A stretch of 64,000 bases of DNA from Gammaproteobacteria bacterium (GTDB lineage Bacteria > Pseudomonadota > Gammaproteobacteria > Pseudomonadales > Pseudohongiellaceae). The notes below the pieces were generated by a model that saw only the letters and a list, made by a program, of their open reading frames with translations, was not told the DNA's origin and made no database searches. The stretch lies in NCBI GenBank assembly GCA_024644515.1, contig JAHEHN010000024.1:1-64000 (forward strand). Direction: 5' to 3'. This document shows, one piece after another, positions 19,003-29,740 of this stretch. Each line of letters opens with the position of its first letter. Position 1 is the stretch's first letter. Position numbers and translations under genes: made by a program.

Positions 19003-22000
19003 TTACCTGCCCAGGTAGGCCAGCAGATGTGAAGAATAGTGTCTGTTCAACAGAGTTTGCCGGTATAACACCAGTTCATTATCCAGGCAGGGTCTGAGCA
19101 AATGCACATCATCTTTTTCCAGCACTGCAACGGGCAAACCATTTTCAAAAAGAATGCGGTTTTTCGCCAGCCTGGCGATCTTTCTGCCGGGTAAAATAAC
19201 ACCAACCAGATTCAGCGGATCAGTGCCATTTATAAGTCTGCGCGTAACGCTATCTTCAGCTTGTTGCCTGATGTCGGCAGCACATTGTCTGAGGGTTTTT
19301 ACTGTTTCTGGTAGCGCAAACTGTTCACCGCCGATGCCCGCAATAAAACGTCCTCCCCTGACACGACCCTGTAATTCCATGCGCCGCAGTTTGAGCAATA
19401 ATACTCGCCATGGAGGCGAGTAATTCTCCTGCTCGAGAACCTTCCTGCTTATCACGCCCCAGCGATGCAGGTAAATACTGACCAGTTTTTCCAGTGTCTC
19501 ATCGTCTTTCTCTTGTCTATGTTCCTTACCTGGCTCAAACTCTTCATTACCAGCAACTATGGGATTTGAGATCAGCGTCCAGCGACCTGCATCCTCAATC
19601 TCATAGAGCGAACGGCGCATTTTTCGATCCCCGCCTTTCCTGCTTTTCTTACCTTTTGCACTAAGTAAGGCGCGCATCCCGCTAAAACTGTCACTGGTTA
19701 CCACACCAAGGCTGACCAGCTCCGCCAGGGCATTTTCTGTCCGGGTTTTTAGCAGACCGGTCTCGCGCACAATATCAAGAAAGAAACTGGCCCCTTTATT
19801 CCCCAGGACAGCCATGACCTGTTCGGCATCACTGCTCATCGCTGTTGCTACTGCGCTATCAGAAGGAGCCAGGCTGCCCCATAAGGACAGGTTCTCCCGT
19901 TGCACCAGGTTTATCGGTGTACTTTTAACCGGTCCGGCCCGTGGCCGTGCAGCGTAAACATCATCACTATCAGGGCGAGATGCTTTTTTGCCCTGACCAT
20001 TCTGGCTGGCCTGAGCTGCAGGAAAAAACTTGCCCCAGCTAACGCGACCACTCAGGCATAACATGTCGAGCAAGGCAGGATCATAGCCGGGCAGTCTGCC
20101 AGGCAGAATATCGCTTTCCCAGGCAGAGGCTGGCGCGCTGATGCCATCCAGCTTCTGCAAAAGTCTCGATAGGGTTTCATGGGTGGCCGGCATCGCCACC
20201 TCTGATTCCTGCGCCAGATCCCGTACTTCATGATGGCGAAAAAGAAATTCCATATACGCCTGCAAGGATACCGGCTTGATACTTTCTCGATGGGAATCAA
20301 TGGTATATCGATGAATACGCTGCAGTAAGCGACGCTCACACCATTCCTCTGCGATTAATACTGATCCGGCCAATAGCGGCGAATACTGCCCTTTAAAGAC
20401 AAAACCTTCAGCCTGCAATCCATGCAGGGCAAACTCAATATCAGAGACTTCAAGACCAATATCATTGGCTAATCGATTACTACTGACCGGTCCCAGACAT
20501 TCCAGTCTGCCGCGAATAATTTCCTGCAACGCGGCTTCACGACTGAGCGCCGTATCAGCAATAATTTGCGGCACCTCAACTACCGGGTCAAAATTCATTG
20601 GCAGCGCCAGTGCTTTGAACCAGTCAATTCTTTCAACGGCAATCCACAGGCGCGTATCCCCGTGACAGGCCAGTGTGACCCGGCCGGCCTGCAACAAAGG
20701 CTCCAGATAGACGCGGTAATTTTCGCCATCCGGCCCTGCAGTCATCTCTGTATCAGTAATAAAGCCAAGCACCAGTAATGCATCATGCAATTCATCAGCA
20801 GAGCGTATCCAGGGCCACGCTTCCTCCCTGACGCGGGCAATTGCCTCAGCATCCAGATTACTGTAATCATCTGTTTCAGCCGGATCGAGCCAGCTGCGAT
20901 TGCGAATGGCATTGGTACGTCTTTCCTCAAATGGCGCATCATCAAGGAAGGCATAAGGCCTGGCATTGATAATTTCCTGGGCAAAAGGCGAGGGCTCACG
21001 TAAATCCCTGGCTACCAGTTCAAGCTCATTGGCTTCGATTGACTGCAACAGACCTAACAGCTCATCCAGATCCATGGCTTCTGTCAGACAGTCATGGATG
21101 GTTTGCTGCACCAGAGGGTGATCAGGTACATCACGCTTACCCGTCAGGTTTTCCTGGCAGGCAAGCTGATCAGGAAAGACCTGGGCAATCAGATCCTCTG
21201 CATTCATGCGCTGAAATTGGGGTGGTACCCTGCTGCCATTACGATTTCTCTGGATAGCCAGCGAACGGGTAGCATTCCAGCGCCAGCGGGACTCAAACAT
21301 TGGCGCATCCAGCAGCGCCTGGATCAGCACCTCTCTTACCGTCGCAGCCTTCAGATAATGAAAGACATCTGCTACCTCGAAACTGTGCACGGGGCCCAGC
21401 GAGATCACGATACTGTCTTCATTAGCGGCAGCCTGTAACTCAAAATTAAAGCTGCGGCAAAAACGTTTGCGTAATGCCAGCCCCCATGCCCGGTTCATAC
21501 GACTGCCAAATGGCGAGTGAATGACCAGGTGCATGTCGCCTACTTCATCAAAAAATCGCTCCATCACAATAGCTTCACGACTGGGCATTACATTGAGGGC
21601 ATCGCTTCCCGCCCTCAGGTAATCCACGATCTGCTCTGCGGCTGAAAACTGTAAACCAATATCCTTAACCAGGAAATCCACGGCCTGAGCCACTGAGTCA
21701 TTGAGTAATTCTCGCAGTATTATTCTCAATCGCGATACCGATTCTGACAATTCGCGACTGCGTCCGCCGCCCTCACCAAACCAGAATGGAACGGTTGGTG
21801 GCTGACCACTGGCATCAGCAACCCGTATTTTGAGGCCGTCTATTCTCAGCATGCGCCAACTGTGATGACCAAGGGTGAAAATATCGCCAGGCAGTGACTC
21901 CAATGCGAAATCTTCGTTCAGGCTGCCGACGATGGTATCTTCCGGATCCAGTACAACCTGATATTCAAACATGTCAGGGATAGCGCCACCATTGGTCAGC

Positions 22001-23499
22001 GCGGTAAGCCTGGCGGACTTTCGTGGCCTGACCCTGCCGTTAATACGATCCACATGCAGCAAGGCACCGCTGCGTCCACGCCTGCTGGTATAACCATCAC
22101 CCAGCATTTGTACTATCTGGTCAAACTCCTCACGTGCCAGATCACGATATGACCAGGCGCGGCTGAATAGATCATACAGTGCATCCAGTTCCAGGCCTGC
22201 TTCCTCGTCTTCACTGGAGGCCGTTTCTGCAACAATATGCTGGGACAGGATATCCAGGGGTTTTTCAGGAATGCATAATCGATCTAGCTCGCCGCGCCTT
22301 ACACTATCCAGCAAGGCAGTACACTCAACCAGGTCATCACGGGTTAATGGAAACAGAACGCCCTTGGGAATACCGCCTACCTGGTGACCACTGCGTCCCA
22401 CCCTCTGCAGAAAGGCAGAAATACTTTTAGGAGAAGAAAACTGTACTACCAGATTTACCGAGCCGATATCGATTCCCAGCTCCATGGAGGCAGTAGCCAC
22501 CAGGACCTTAAGCTGTCCATTTTTCAGGCGTTGTTCAGCCTGATGGCGATGGTCCTTGCTCATACTGCCATGGTGAGAACTAATAAACTCTTCACCAATG
22601 CGCTCGCCCAATGACAGCGCAAGACGCTCAGCAAGCCGGCGCGTATTAACAAAGATAAGCGTGGTCTGATGACTGTCCACCAACTCTACCAGGCGCTCAT
22701 ACAATTCCTCCCATACCTCGTTACTCATAAGAGCAGTCAGAGGAGATTTGGGCACTTCCAGCCTTAAATCCAGTGATTTTTTGTGGCCGCCATCGATAAT
22801 GACACAATCCGTGCCGTCACTGCTGACATTGTGTTTACCCACCAGGTATTTCGCTACTTCGGTAATAGGTTTCTGGGTAGCAGACAGGCCAATGCGTTGT
22901 AAGGGCCTGCCGACCAGATGCTCCAGGCGCTCAATCGACAGTGATAAATGCGCACCGCGTTTATCGCCAAGCATGGCATGGATTTCATCAACAATCAGGG
23001 TGTCAGCATTGCCCAGTAAAGCCCGCCCGCCTTTGCTGGTAAGTAGCAGGTACAGGGATTCCGGCGTGGTAACCAGAATATGTGGTGGATGTTTGAGCAT
23101 CTGCTGACGTTCATACTGGGATGTATCACCGGTGCGAACGGCAACTTTTATATCAATTCCAGGATATCCCTGTGCTTCCAGCTTCTGACAAATACCGGCA
23201 AGCGGTTCCTGCAGATTACGCTGGATGTCATTACTCAGGGCCTTGAGGGGAGACACATAGATTATCCGGGTACTGCTTTCCAGCTCATTATTCAGCGCTT
23301 TCTGCACCAGACGATCAATCGATACATAAAATGCCGCCAGCGTTTTACCGCTACCGGTGGGAGCTGCAATCAGGGTATTTCGGCCTTGCTGTATCGCCGG
23401 CCAGGCTTCCTTCTGAGCCGCAGTTGGCTGACCCAGAGTCTCCTCAAACCAGCTATGCGTCAGGGGATGAAAGGTGTTAAAAACCATGGCGAAAGCCAT
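19003..23499 (-). CDS. lhr: Large ATP-dependent helicase Lhr (Lhr-core plus C-terminal extension)
   Basis: Lhr is a superfamily-2 3'-5' helicase acting on DNA and RNA:DNA hybrids, linked to repair. At 1498 residues it is the long bacterial form. The motor contains Walker A APTGSGKT (46-53), the DEIH box (171-174), the LSATQ motif, and motif VI QRVGRSGHQ in the second RecA domain. A long Lhr-specific region follows (WRMLRIDGLKIR, FGSRMNRAWGLALRKRF). The C-terminal 500 residues form the Lhr-CTD with winged-helix-like segments. The ATG at 23499 is used; an inner ATG at 23487 (MVFNTFHPLTHSWF) fits the family start equally well. Confidence 0.95.
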   Translation of the reverse strand: MAFAMVFNTFHPLTHSWFEETLGQPTAAQKEAWPAIQQGRNTLIAAPTGSGKTLAAFYVSIDRLVQKALNNELESSTRIIYVSPLKALSNDIQRNLQEPLAGICQKLEAQGYPGIDIKVAVRTGDTSQYERQQMLKHPPHILVTTPESLYLLLTSKGGRALLGNADTLIVDEIHAMLGDKRGAHLSLSIERLEHLVGRPLQRIGLSATQKPITEVAKYLVGKHNVSSDGTDCVIIDGGHKKSLDLRLEVPKSPLTALMSNEVWEELYERLVELVDSHQTTLIFVNTRRLAERLALSLGERIGEEFISSHHGSMSKDHRHQAEQRLKNGQLKVLVATASMELGIDIGSVNLVVQFSSPKSISAFLQRVGRSGHQVGGIPKGVLFPLTRDDLVECTALLDSVRRGELDRLCIPEKPLDILSQHIVAETASSEDEEAGLELDALYDLFSRAWSYRDLAREEFDQIVQMLGDGYTSRRGRSGALLHVDRINGRVRPRKSARLTALTNGGAIPDMFEYQVVLDPEDTIVGSLNEDFALESLPGDIFTLGHHSWRMLRIDGLKIRVADASGQPPTVPFWFGEGGGRSRELSESVSRLRIILRELLNDSVAQAVDFLVKDIGLQFSAAEQIVDYLRAGSDALNVMPSREAIVMERFFDEVGDMHLVIHSPFGSRMNRAWGLALRKRFCRSFNFELQAAANEDSIVISLGPVHSFEVADVFHYLKAATVREVLIQALLDAPMFESRWRWNATRSLAIQRNRNGSRVPPQFQRMNAEDLIAQVFPDQLACQENLTGKRDVPDHPLVQQTIHDCLTEAMDLDELLGLLQSIEANELELVARDLREPSPFAQEIINARPYAFLDDAPFEERRTNAIRNRSWLDPAETDDYSNLDAEAIARVREEAWPWIRSADELHDALLVLGFITDTEMTAGPDGENYRVYLEPLLQAGRVTLACHGDTRLWIAVERIDWFKALALPMNFDPVVEVPQIIADTALSREAALQEIIRGRLECLGPVSSNRLANDIGLEVSDIEFALHGLQAEGFVFKGQYSPLLAGSVLIAEEWCERRLLQRIHRYTIDSHRESIKPVSLQAYMEFLFRHHEVRDLAQESEVAMPATHETLSRLLQKLDGISAPASAWESDILPGRLPGYDPALLDMLCLSGRVSWGKFFPAAQASQNGQGKKASRPDSDDVYAARPRAGPVKSTPINLVQRENLSLWGSLAPSDSAVATAMSSDAEQVMAVLGNKGASFFLDIVRETGLLKTRTENALAELVSLGVVTSDSFSGMRALLSAKGKKSRKGGDRKMRRSLYEIEDAGRWTLISNPIVAGNEEFEPGKEHRQEKDDETLEKLVSIYLHRWGVISRKVLEQENYSPPWRVLLLKLRRMELQGRVRGGRFIAGIGGEQFALPETVKTLRQCAADIRQQAEDSVTRRLINGTDPLNLVGVILPGRKIARLAKNRILFENGLPVAVLEKDDVHLLRPCLDNELVLYRQTLLNRHYSSHLLAYLGR

Positions 23500-23665
23500 T
23501 TAATGTGCAAATAATATGAAATGTAAAAGGCATTACGGGAAAATTACCTCCTTCACTTGTGGATACCTTGTATAGTAGCCTGTTAATTAAAAACAGACCA
23601 TTACAGCAATACCCTTTTACTAAACTTGTTAATCAACTTCTTACTTAACTTAAACAATTCAGCCC

Positions 23666-25114
23666 ATGGGATTAAGCATCAAGGTCAAGCTGTTTCTAGC
23701 AATTTTGTCAGTGCACATTATTGTCTACGTAGCCATGTACAGCATTGGACGTTACAACTTCGATAGCGGGTTTCTGGAATACGTGTCGCGCATCGAGGAA
23801 AGGCAGGTTCCTGCCTTGCTGGATGGACTGAAAAGCTTTTATAAACATACAGGGTCCTGGGATCCTATCCGCGAAGATTTCACCAAGTTTGGCGAGCTGA
23901 TTCGCGAAAGTATAGAAAGCACTGTTGATCCTGAATTAAATGCCCGTCTCGGCACGCAACGACCTACACCAGCCAGGTTTTCTCCCAACGACTGGTACTA
24001 CACCTCTGAGTACAGCCCTGCCCGTCCCTACCTGGCTCTGCTGGATGCCGACGGATCGATTATCTGGGGTAGTGAGGAGGCCATGCCAGCGGCAAACCAG
24101 AATCCCATAGTGGTGAGGGGAGAAACTGTTGGATTTCTGGCTGTTACCAGTCGACAACAATTATCAGAACAGGCAGATCTGCTGTTTACAGAGCAACAAA
24201 AACAATCCTTTTTTACCTTCGCCCTGTTTCTTGGCATCATTTCAGCGGCTATCGCCTTTCCACTTTCTACCTTTATGGTACGCCCTGTCAGGGAGCTGGT
24301 TGATGGCACCCGCCGCCTTGCCAATGGTGACTATACCTCGCGTATTCCTGTCCGCGGTTCTGATGAACTAACGCAACTTTCAGTCGATTTTAATTCCCTT
24401 GCCGACACCCTCGATCAGAACAGGCTGGCACGTCAGCAATGGATTGCAGATATCTCCCATGAATTGAGAACCCCCCTATCCATCCTGCAGGGAGAACTGG
24501 AATCATTACAGGACGGTATTCGTCCCATGAATCCGGATACTATCAATTCACTGCACCATGAAGTGGTCCACCTGAACGCCCTTGTCAATGATCTGCATGA
24601 GCTATCCATGTCAGACCAGGGCGCGCTGATTTACGAAAAGAAAGAAATAAACCTGACAGAAATTTTTGAAATTTCTAGGGACATGAACAGGCACATACTG
24701 GAAAAACACCATATAAAATTGTCACTAAAAATACATTCCCGCGTTGCCGACAATCGTATACAAACTATTGGCGATGAAAACCGGTTTATTCAACTGTTTG
24801 ACAACCTGTTTCAAAACACTTGCCGCTATACCGATGATGGCGGCGAACTGGTAGTCAGTATTTATCAAGCCGGGAAAAAAGTAATAATTGAATGGTATGA
24901 CTCCAAGCCAGGCGTTACCGATGACAATCTGGAGCACCTGTTTGATCGTCTTTATCGCGTAGATTCCTCGCGCAACCGAAAAGAAGGGGGATCCGGCCTT
25001 GGCCTGGCCATCTGCCGCAATATTGTTGAAGCACATGAAGGATCTATCCGAGCCGATCACTCTGAGCTCGGAGGGCTTAAACTGATTATTGAGCTGCCCT
25101 GCCTGGAAGGCTGA
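23666..25114 (+). CDS. Sensor histidine kinase, BaeS-like
   Basis: This is an inner-membrane two-component sensor of 482 residues. Transmembrane helix 1 is at about 8-27, a periplasmic sensor region spans 28-180, and helix 2 is at about 181-203. A HAMP linker begins VRPVRELVDGTRRLANGDY. The dimerisation helix holds phospho-acceptor His265 in ISHELRTPLS, and the ATPase domain has an N box (LFQNTCRY) and a G box (GGSGLGLAIC). Architecture and motifs resemble E. coli BaeS (envelope stress), but the signal cannot be read from sequence. The response regulator follows 120 bp downstream. The gene is divergent from lhr. Confidence 0.92.
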   Translation: MGLSIKVKLFLAILSVHIIVYVAMYSIGRYNFDSGFLEYVSRIEERQVPALLDGLKSFYKHTGSWDPIREDFTKFGELIRESIESTVDPELNARLGTQRPTPARFSPNDWYYTSEYSPARPYLALLDADGSIIWGSEEAMPAANQNPIVVRGETVGFLAVTSRQQLSEQADLLFTEQQKQSFFTFALFLGIISAAIAFPLSTFMVRPVRELVDGTRRLANGDYTSRIPVRGSDELTQLSVDFNSLADTLDQNRLARQQWIADISHELRTPLSILQGELESLQDGIRPMNPDTINSLHHEVVHLNALVNDLHELSMSDQGALIYEKKEINLTEIFEISRDMNRHILEKHHIKLSLKIHSRVADNRIQTIGDENRFIQLFDNLFQNTCRYTDDGGELVVSIYQAGKKVIIEWYDSKPGVTDDNLEHLFDRLYRVDSSRNRKEGGSGLGLAICRNIVEAHEGSIRADHSELGGLKLIIELPCLEG

Positions 25115-25234
25115 TGCGATCTGCGGTGCAGCCTGCAAGATTCATTTGCTCAGTGATAACTGCCGAATTACACTAAAGCTCTTTGCCTTAACAATTAACT
25201 CCCCATGATACAAAGCTCCAAAGGTTAAATAATT

Positions 25235-25906
25235 ATGAGCCAGCATGTATTGATCGTCGAAGACGAAGTTAAAATCGCTTCTCTGCTACAGGATTATTTG
25301 CGCCAAAGCGGGTATGAAACTGATAGCCTTTACGATGGCTCAGAAGTGGAAGGTTGGCTTGCCGAGAACAGCACTGATATCGTTCTGCTTGATTTGATGC
25401 TGCCTGGCAAAACCGGTGTTGATATTTGCAAGGATGTCAGAAAAAGTTCCGCCCTGCCGATCATCATGATAACCGCCAAGGTTGAGGAAATTGACCGCCT
25501 CCTTGGTCTTGAACTGGGTGCCGATGACTATATCTGCAAACCATTCAGCCCAAGAGAAGTGGTAGCCAGGGTAAAGGCAGTATTACGACGTACAGATAAT
25601 ACCGAAAGTCTTTCTGACAAGGGCCTGGTACTCGACACTGAGACCTACAGGGCAATTGTTAACGGGCAGAATCTGGACCTGACAGCTGTAGAGTTCCAGT
25701 TACTAAAGGTCTTGTCTGACCAACCGGGCAGAATTTTTTCCCGCAGTGTTCTGGTTGATAAAATTTATAACGATGGCAGAGTAGTCAGTGACAGAACCAT
25801 TGATAGTCATATCAAAAAGTTGCGCAAGAAAATTGCCGATGTTCTACCCGATATAGAACTTATTCATTCACTCTATGCCGTGGGTTACAAATTCGAGTGG
25901 CAATAA
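25235..25906 (+). CDS. OmpR/PhoB-family response regulator, BaeR-like
   Basis: This 223-residue DNA-binding response regulator has a receiver domain with phospho-acceptor Asp53 in VLLDLMLPGKTG, acidic residues at the N-terminus (VEDE) and the conserved Lys in ICKPFSP near 105. The C-terminal winged helix begins around 130, with LTAVEFQLLKVL and the recognition region SDRTIDSHIKKLRKKI. It is the partner of the upstream histidine kinase. Its targets are unknown, but the lytic transglycosylase 94 bp downstream on the same strand is a natural candidate if the system senses envelope stress. Confidence 0.93.
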   Translation: MSQHVLIVEDEVKIASLLQDYLRQSGYETDSLYDGSEVEGWLAENSTDIVLLDLMLPGKTGVDICKDVRKSSALPIIMITAKVEEIDRLLGLELGADDYICKPFSPREVVARVKAVLRRTDNTESLSDKGLVLDTETYRAIVNGQNLDLTAVEFQLLKVLSDQPGRIFSRSVLVDKIYNDGRVVSDRTIDSHIKKLRKKIADVLPDIELIHSLYAVGYKFEWQ

Positions 25907-26000
25907 AAAGGACATAATCAAAAGCGTGGAAGGTGTCATCGTTTTGGTAACATTTAAATATATAACGACACCGAATTAACGCTTTAAAGGAAAATTCTGC

Positions 26001-27203
26001 ATGAAAAAAAACCAATCGTTTTTGGGGCTTCTATTTCTCTCTTTATTATTCAGCGCCAGTATTTCGCTGGCACAGGAACAGTCATTCGATGAATGGCTGG
26101 AGGAATTGCGCGCCGAAGCTCTGGGCCTTGGCATAAGCGAAGCAACCCTGGATGCTGCATTGACCCTGGTTGAAGAACCCATTCCCCGCGTTCTGGAACT
26201 GGACAAAAGCCAACCGGAATTTGTGCAGACTTTTGCCGGCTACATGCGCAACCGACTTAGCGATGCACGCATCGAACGGGGAAAGAGTTTACTGGTAGAG
26301 TACAAGGATTTATTCAATCGCGTCCAGCAACAGTATGGTGTGCAACCACATTACCTGGTGTCTTTCTGGGCACTGGAAAGTAACTTTGGCGACTTTACCG
26401 GCGGTTTTTCCGTAGTTAATGCGCTGGCCACCCTGGCCTATGATCCGCGCCGCAGCGATTTTTTCCGCAACGAATTATTGACTGCACTGCGCATTATCGA
26501 GGAAGGCCATATTCCTGTTGAGCAAATGTCAGGTTCCTGGGCCGGTGCCATGGGTCAGTGTCAATTTATGCCATCGACTTTCTATACCTATGCCCGCGAT
26601 GGTGATGGCGATGGTCGTGTTGATATCTGGAACAGTGTTCCCGATGTGTTTGCCTCAGCCGCCAATTACCTTTCACAGAACGGCTGGCAGGGTGATGAAC
26701 GCTGGGGACGTGAGGTGATTTTACCGGATGGTTTTGACTTTACTCAGACCGGAACCGGCGTCAGAAAAACGGTAACGCAATGGAACAGTCTGGGCATTCG
26801 TCGCGTTAATGGCAATGCGCTGGGAAATGCCGACATGCTTGGTTCAATCGTTTTGCCGGCTGGAGCAGAAGGTCCGGCATTTCTGGTCTACGACAACTTC
26901 CGCACTACTATGGTCTGGAACCGCTCCACCTTTTACGCCATTTCTGTTGGCCATCTTGCTGACCGCTTTGTCGGTGGCGGCCCGATCATTAACATGCCTT
27001 CAGTAGAGGAACGACCTCTGAGCAGAAACGAAGTCATTGAGCTTCAGGGATTACTGAATGCCCAGGGTATAGATGCGGGGACGCCAGACGGAATCATGGG
27101 GTCAAGGACAAGAGCAGCTATACGCACCTTCCAGGAAAAAGCGAATATACCTACCGATGGCTATGCCAACTTTGATCTGCTTGAGACCATAAGAAATTTC
27201 TGA
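26001..27203 (+). CDS. Lytic murein transglycosylase (MltB family) with peptidoglycan-binding domain
   Basis: This periplasmic enzyme cleaves peptidoglycan glycan strands, forming 1,6-anhydro-muropeptides. A signal peptide covers residues 1-24 (cleavage after SLA). No lipobox is seen, so it should be soluble rather than a lipoprotein. The SLT-type domain has catalytic Glu126 in FWALESNFG, followed by YDPRRSDFFRNELL and GSWAGAMGQCQFMPSTF. A C-terminal peptidoglycan-binding domain is at about 338-398 (LQGLLNAQGIDAG, SRTRAAIRTFQ). The start has AAAGGA upstream. It may belong to the regulon of the adjacent two-component system. Confidence 0.93.
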   Translation: MKKNQSFLGLLFLSLLFSASISLAQEQSFDEWLEELRAEALGLGISEATLDAALTLVEEPIPRVLELDKSQPEFVQTFAGYMRNRLSDARIERGKSLLVEYKDLFNRVQQQYGVQPHYLVSFWALESNFGDFTGGFSVVNALATLAYDPRRSDFFRNELLTALRIIEEGHIPVEQMSGSWAGAMGQCQFMPSTFYTYARDGDGDGRVDIWNSVPDVFASAANYLSQNGWQGDERWGREVILPDGFDFTQTGTGVRKTVTQWNSLGIRRVNGNALGNADMLGSIVLPAGAEGPAFLVYDNFRTTMVWNRSTFYAISVGHLADRFVGGGPIINMPSVEERPLSRNEVIELQGLLNAQGIDAGTPDGIMGSRTRAAIRTFQEKANIPTDGYANFDLLETIRNF

Positions 27204-27225
27204 AGCCTCATTTGACTGATCGAAT

Positions 27226-27924
27226 TCAGCCGGAAGCCTTGGCTTCGTTTACCAGCTCAAGCAATGCTGCTGAACTTTGCGGATTTCCTACCAGACGGCC
27301 ATTGATAAAGAGCGAGGGTGTAGAGCGAACACCGGCACGAATGCCGCCCTGCTGGTCAGCTACGATCTTGGCTCGCACCTCAGGCAATTCAATATCTGCT
27401 CGTAACTGATCAATATCGAGACCGAGCTGCGCGGCATACTCTTCAAATATCGGTGCTGGATCATTCATCGGACTCCAGGCCTGCTGATTGGCAAAAAGCA
27501 GATCATGCATTTCCCAGAAACGCCCCTGCATTCCCGCAGCCTCCGCATAGCGGCTGGCCTGAAAAGAGAACCGATGGGTATCAAGAGGAAAATGCCTGAA
27601 TACCAGTTTCACATCATCCCTGATTCTGGGCCACGTGCGCGCGATCAGCTGAAATTCTGTCATACAGGCCGGGCATTCAAAATCAGCGTACATGGTAACC
27701 ACAACATCAGAATCAGCAGACCCTTTAACGTGATCGGCCTCCCCGATTAAATCCGGCGGCAAAGACGGCGGTCCGGTAAACAGACCCTGATAAAATACAA
27801 ACAGCGCCAGAGGTACCAGAATAACGATGGCAGCTTTAACAACAAGGGCAGTAAATTTTTCCTTGCGCTTTGAAGCCGTCTGTTTTTCTTCCTTTATCTT
27901 TTGTCTTTCTTCTTTCTTTGACAT
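27226..27924 (-). CDS. Membrane-anchored DsbA-family thiol-disulfide oxidoreductase
   Basis: This 232-residue protein begins with a highly charged cytoplasmic tail (1-23), then one transmembrane helix at about 24-46. A periplasmic thioredoxin-fold domain follows, with active site Cys84-Pro-Ala-Cys87 after DFE. The cis-proline loop is RSTPSLFINGRL, and the long helical insertion is typical of the DSBA/DsbA-like group close to disulfide isomerase-type proteins. It would form or shuffle disulfides in exported proteins. No DsbB partner is adjacent. It is convergent with the lytic transglycosylase and lies upstream of the L-lactate permease on the opposite side, with no sign of a functional link. 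Confidence 0.88.
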   Translation of the reverse strand: MSKKEERQKIKEEKQTASKRKEKFTALVVKAAIVILVPLALFVFYQGLFTGPPSLPPDLIGEADHVKGSADSDVVVTMYADFECPACMTEFQLIARTWPRIRDDVKLVFRHFPLDTHRFSFQASRYAEAAGMQGRFWEMHDLLFANQQAWSPMNDPAPIFEEYAAQLGLDIDQLRADIELPEVRAKIVADQQGGIRAGVRSTPSLFINGRLVGNPQSSAALLELVNEAKASG

Positions 27925-27949
27925 GATTTACTGATTTTCCAAAATCTAT

Positions 27950-29740
27950 TTAATTAGTCACTGTGGATGCTTTAGCCGCACCATATCTGGTGATAATCGC
28001 TATGGCACAAAGCACTATCAGCCCCGCCAGAATATAACCAATATTAAACATACTGCCTTTTGCGGTGGCTACAATGCCGTAACCGATTGCCCCTGTAAAC
28101 AGGGCATAGTAGACAAATACCATGAGGGTTTTCCGAATTACTTCCCCTTCCCTGCCAATCAGTCCAACTACCGCAGATGCGGCAACAACATTATGCACGC
28201 AGATAACATTTCCGGCGGCACCACCCACGGCCTGCAGGGCAGCGATCCAGGTGGGGTCAGCACCAATACGCTCCCCCACACCAAACTGGAATAACGAGAA
28301 CATCATATTACTGATGGTATTGCTGCCCGCGACAAAGGCTCCCATACCGCCAATGAAGGTGGAGAAAAATGGCCAGGCATCACCGGCCAGGGCGGCAACG
28401 CCTTCGGCTAATTCAATAGGCATTTGCTGATAGCCCGCACTGCCTCCATCAGAGTTCAGAAATACCTGAACCATCGGAACCGTAAAGACCAGTGCAGCAC
28501 CAGCTGAGAGCATGGTTCTGGCGGAAGTTTTCCAGGCATTCACATAGGAACGCGTATCCATGCCATGCAGAAAATAGGTAATAATAGAGACGGTAATAAA
28601 CAGTGCTGCCGGTGAATAAAAGGGCTGTACGGACTGGCCGATAGTGGTACCGAAAATATCACTGACGGAAAACGTAGCGACGCTACCGCGCAGCATATCC
28701 AGTAAAGGCAGCTGCGGTAAACGCGTAAGAATCAGCAAGCCGGCTACGATGATATATGGCATCCAGGCTTTCGAAAGACTCATTCCAGGTCCTTCAAATT
28801 GTTTCTCTTCCATTTCGAAACGTCCAATCCACAGTGAATCCCATTCACTGCGCTCAGGGAATACCCATATCTCATCTTCATTTGGCATCAGGAATCCCTT
28901 GCGCGCCGCTGTTACAACAATGGCGAGGCCGATCAGGCCGCCGAACAGGGAAGGAAATTCCGGCCCCAGATAACGCGCCACCAGCACATAGGGAATGGTC
29001 ATGGAGAAAGCCGCAAAGATGGCAAACTTCCAGATCTTCATACCCTCGATGAAGGATTTGTTTTTTCCGAAAAACTGGGTCATGACGCAGACCAGGATTA
29101 AGGGAATAAAGGTGCCGGCGATAGCATGAAGCAGCGCCACCTTGGCGGCGATAAAGGAAACCAGCTCCAGATGATCCATACCAAGTTGACTGGCATAGGC
29201 CATGACAGCCTCATCATCTGCCAGCCCCGTAAAAACCCCGGTGAGCATGGGCGTACCCAGAGCGCCAAAAGAAACCGGCGTACTCTGAATGATCATGCCG
29301 GAAACAACGGCGGCCATGGCCGGAAATCCCAGCCCTACCATCAGGGGAACTGCAACTGCAGCGGGCGTCCCGAAGCCGGCAGATCCCTCAATAAAAGAAC
29401 CAAATAACCAGGCAATTATAATGACCTGGATTCTGCGATCCGGCGTTATGTCGGAAAAGCCTTTTCGAATACTCTGAATCGCACCACTTTCCTGCAAGGT
29501 GTTAAGCAGCAGAATAGCGCCAAAAATAATATAGATCAGTTCAATTGCATCAATAAGCCCGTTCACCGAGGCGGCCATCACTTTGACAAAGGGAATCTGC
29601 CAGACAAAAAGCGAAAGCAATACGGCCACTACATAGGAAATAGGCATAGCCCGGCTTGCAGGCCAGCGCAGCATGACCAGGAAGACCGCTACAGAAATGA
29701 TAGGCAAAAGAGATAAAAGCGCCAGAATACCGTTGGACAT
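27950..29740 (-). CDS. L-lactate permease family transporter
   Basis: This polytopic inner-membrane transporter of 596 residues belongs to the LctP/LldP family, importing L-lactate (and often glycolate) with protons. About twelve to fourteen hydrophobic helices are visible. The family motif [20 protein letters not shown] is at roughly 113-133, and near the C-terminus are [14 protein letters not shown] and [20 protein letters not shown]. No lactate dehydrogenase or glycolate oxidase gene is beside it, so the physiological substrate is uncertain. Its promoter lies in the 445 bp shared with the divergent korA gene. Confidence 0.9.
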   Translation of the reverse strand: MSNGILALLSLLPIISVAVFLVMLRWPASRAMPISYVVAVLLSLFVWQIPFVKVMAASVNGLIDAIELIYIIFGAILLLNTLQESGAIQSIRKGFSDITPDRRIQVIIIAWLFGSFIEGSAGFGTPAAVAVPLMVGLGFPAMAAVVSGMIIQSTPVSFGALGTPMLTGVFTGLADDEAVMAYASQLGMDHLELVSFIAAKVALLHAIAGTFIPLILVCVMTQFFGKNKSFIEGMKIWKFAIFAAFSMTIPYVLVARYLGPEFPSLFGGLIGLAIVVTAARKGFLMPNEDEIWVFPERSEWDSLWIGRFEMEEKQFEGPGMSLSKAWMPYIIVAGLLILTRLPQLPLLDMLRGSVATFSVSDIFGTTIGQSVQPFYSPAALFITVSIITYFLHGMDTRSYVNAWKTSARTMLSAGAALVFTVPMVQVFLNSDGGSAGYQQMPIELAEGVAALAGDAWPFFSTFIGGMGAFVAGSNTISNMMFSLFQFGVGERIGADPTWIAALQAVGGAAGNVICVHNVVAASAVVGLIGREGEVIRKTLMVFVYYALFTGAIGYGIVATAKGSMFNIGYILAGLIVLCAIAIITRYGAAKASTVTN

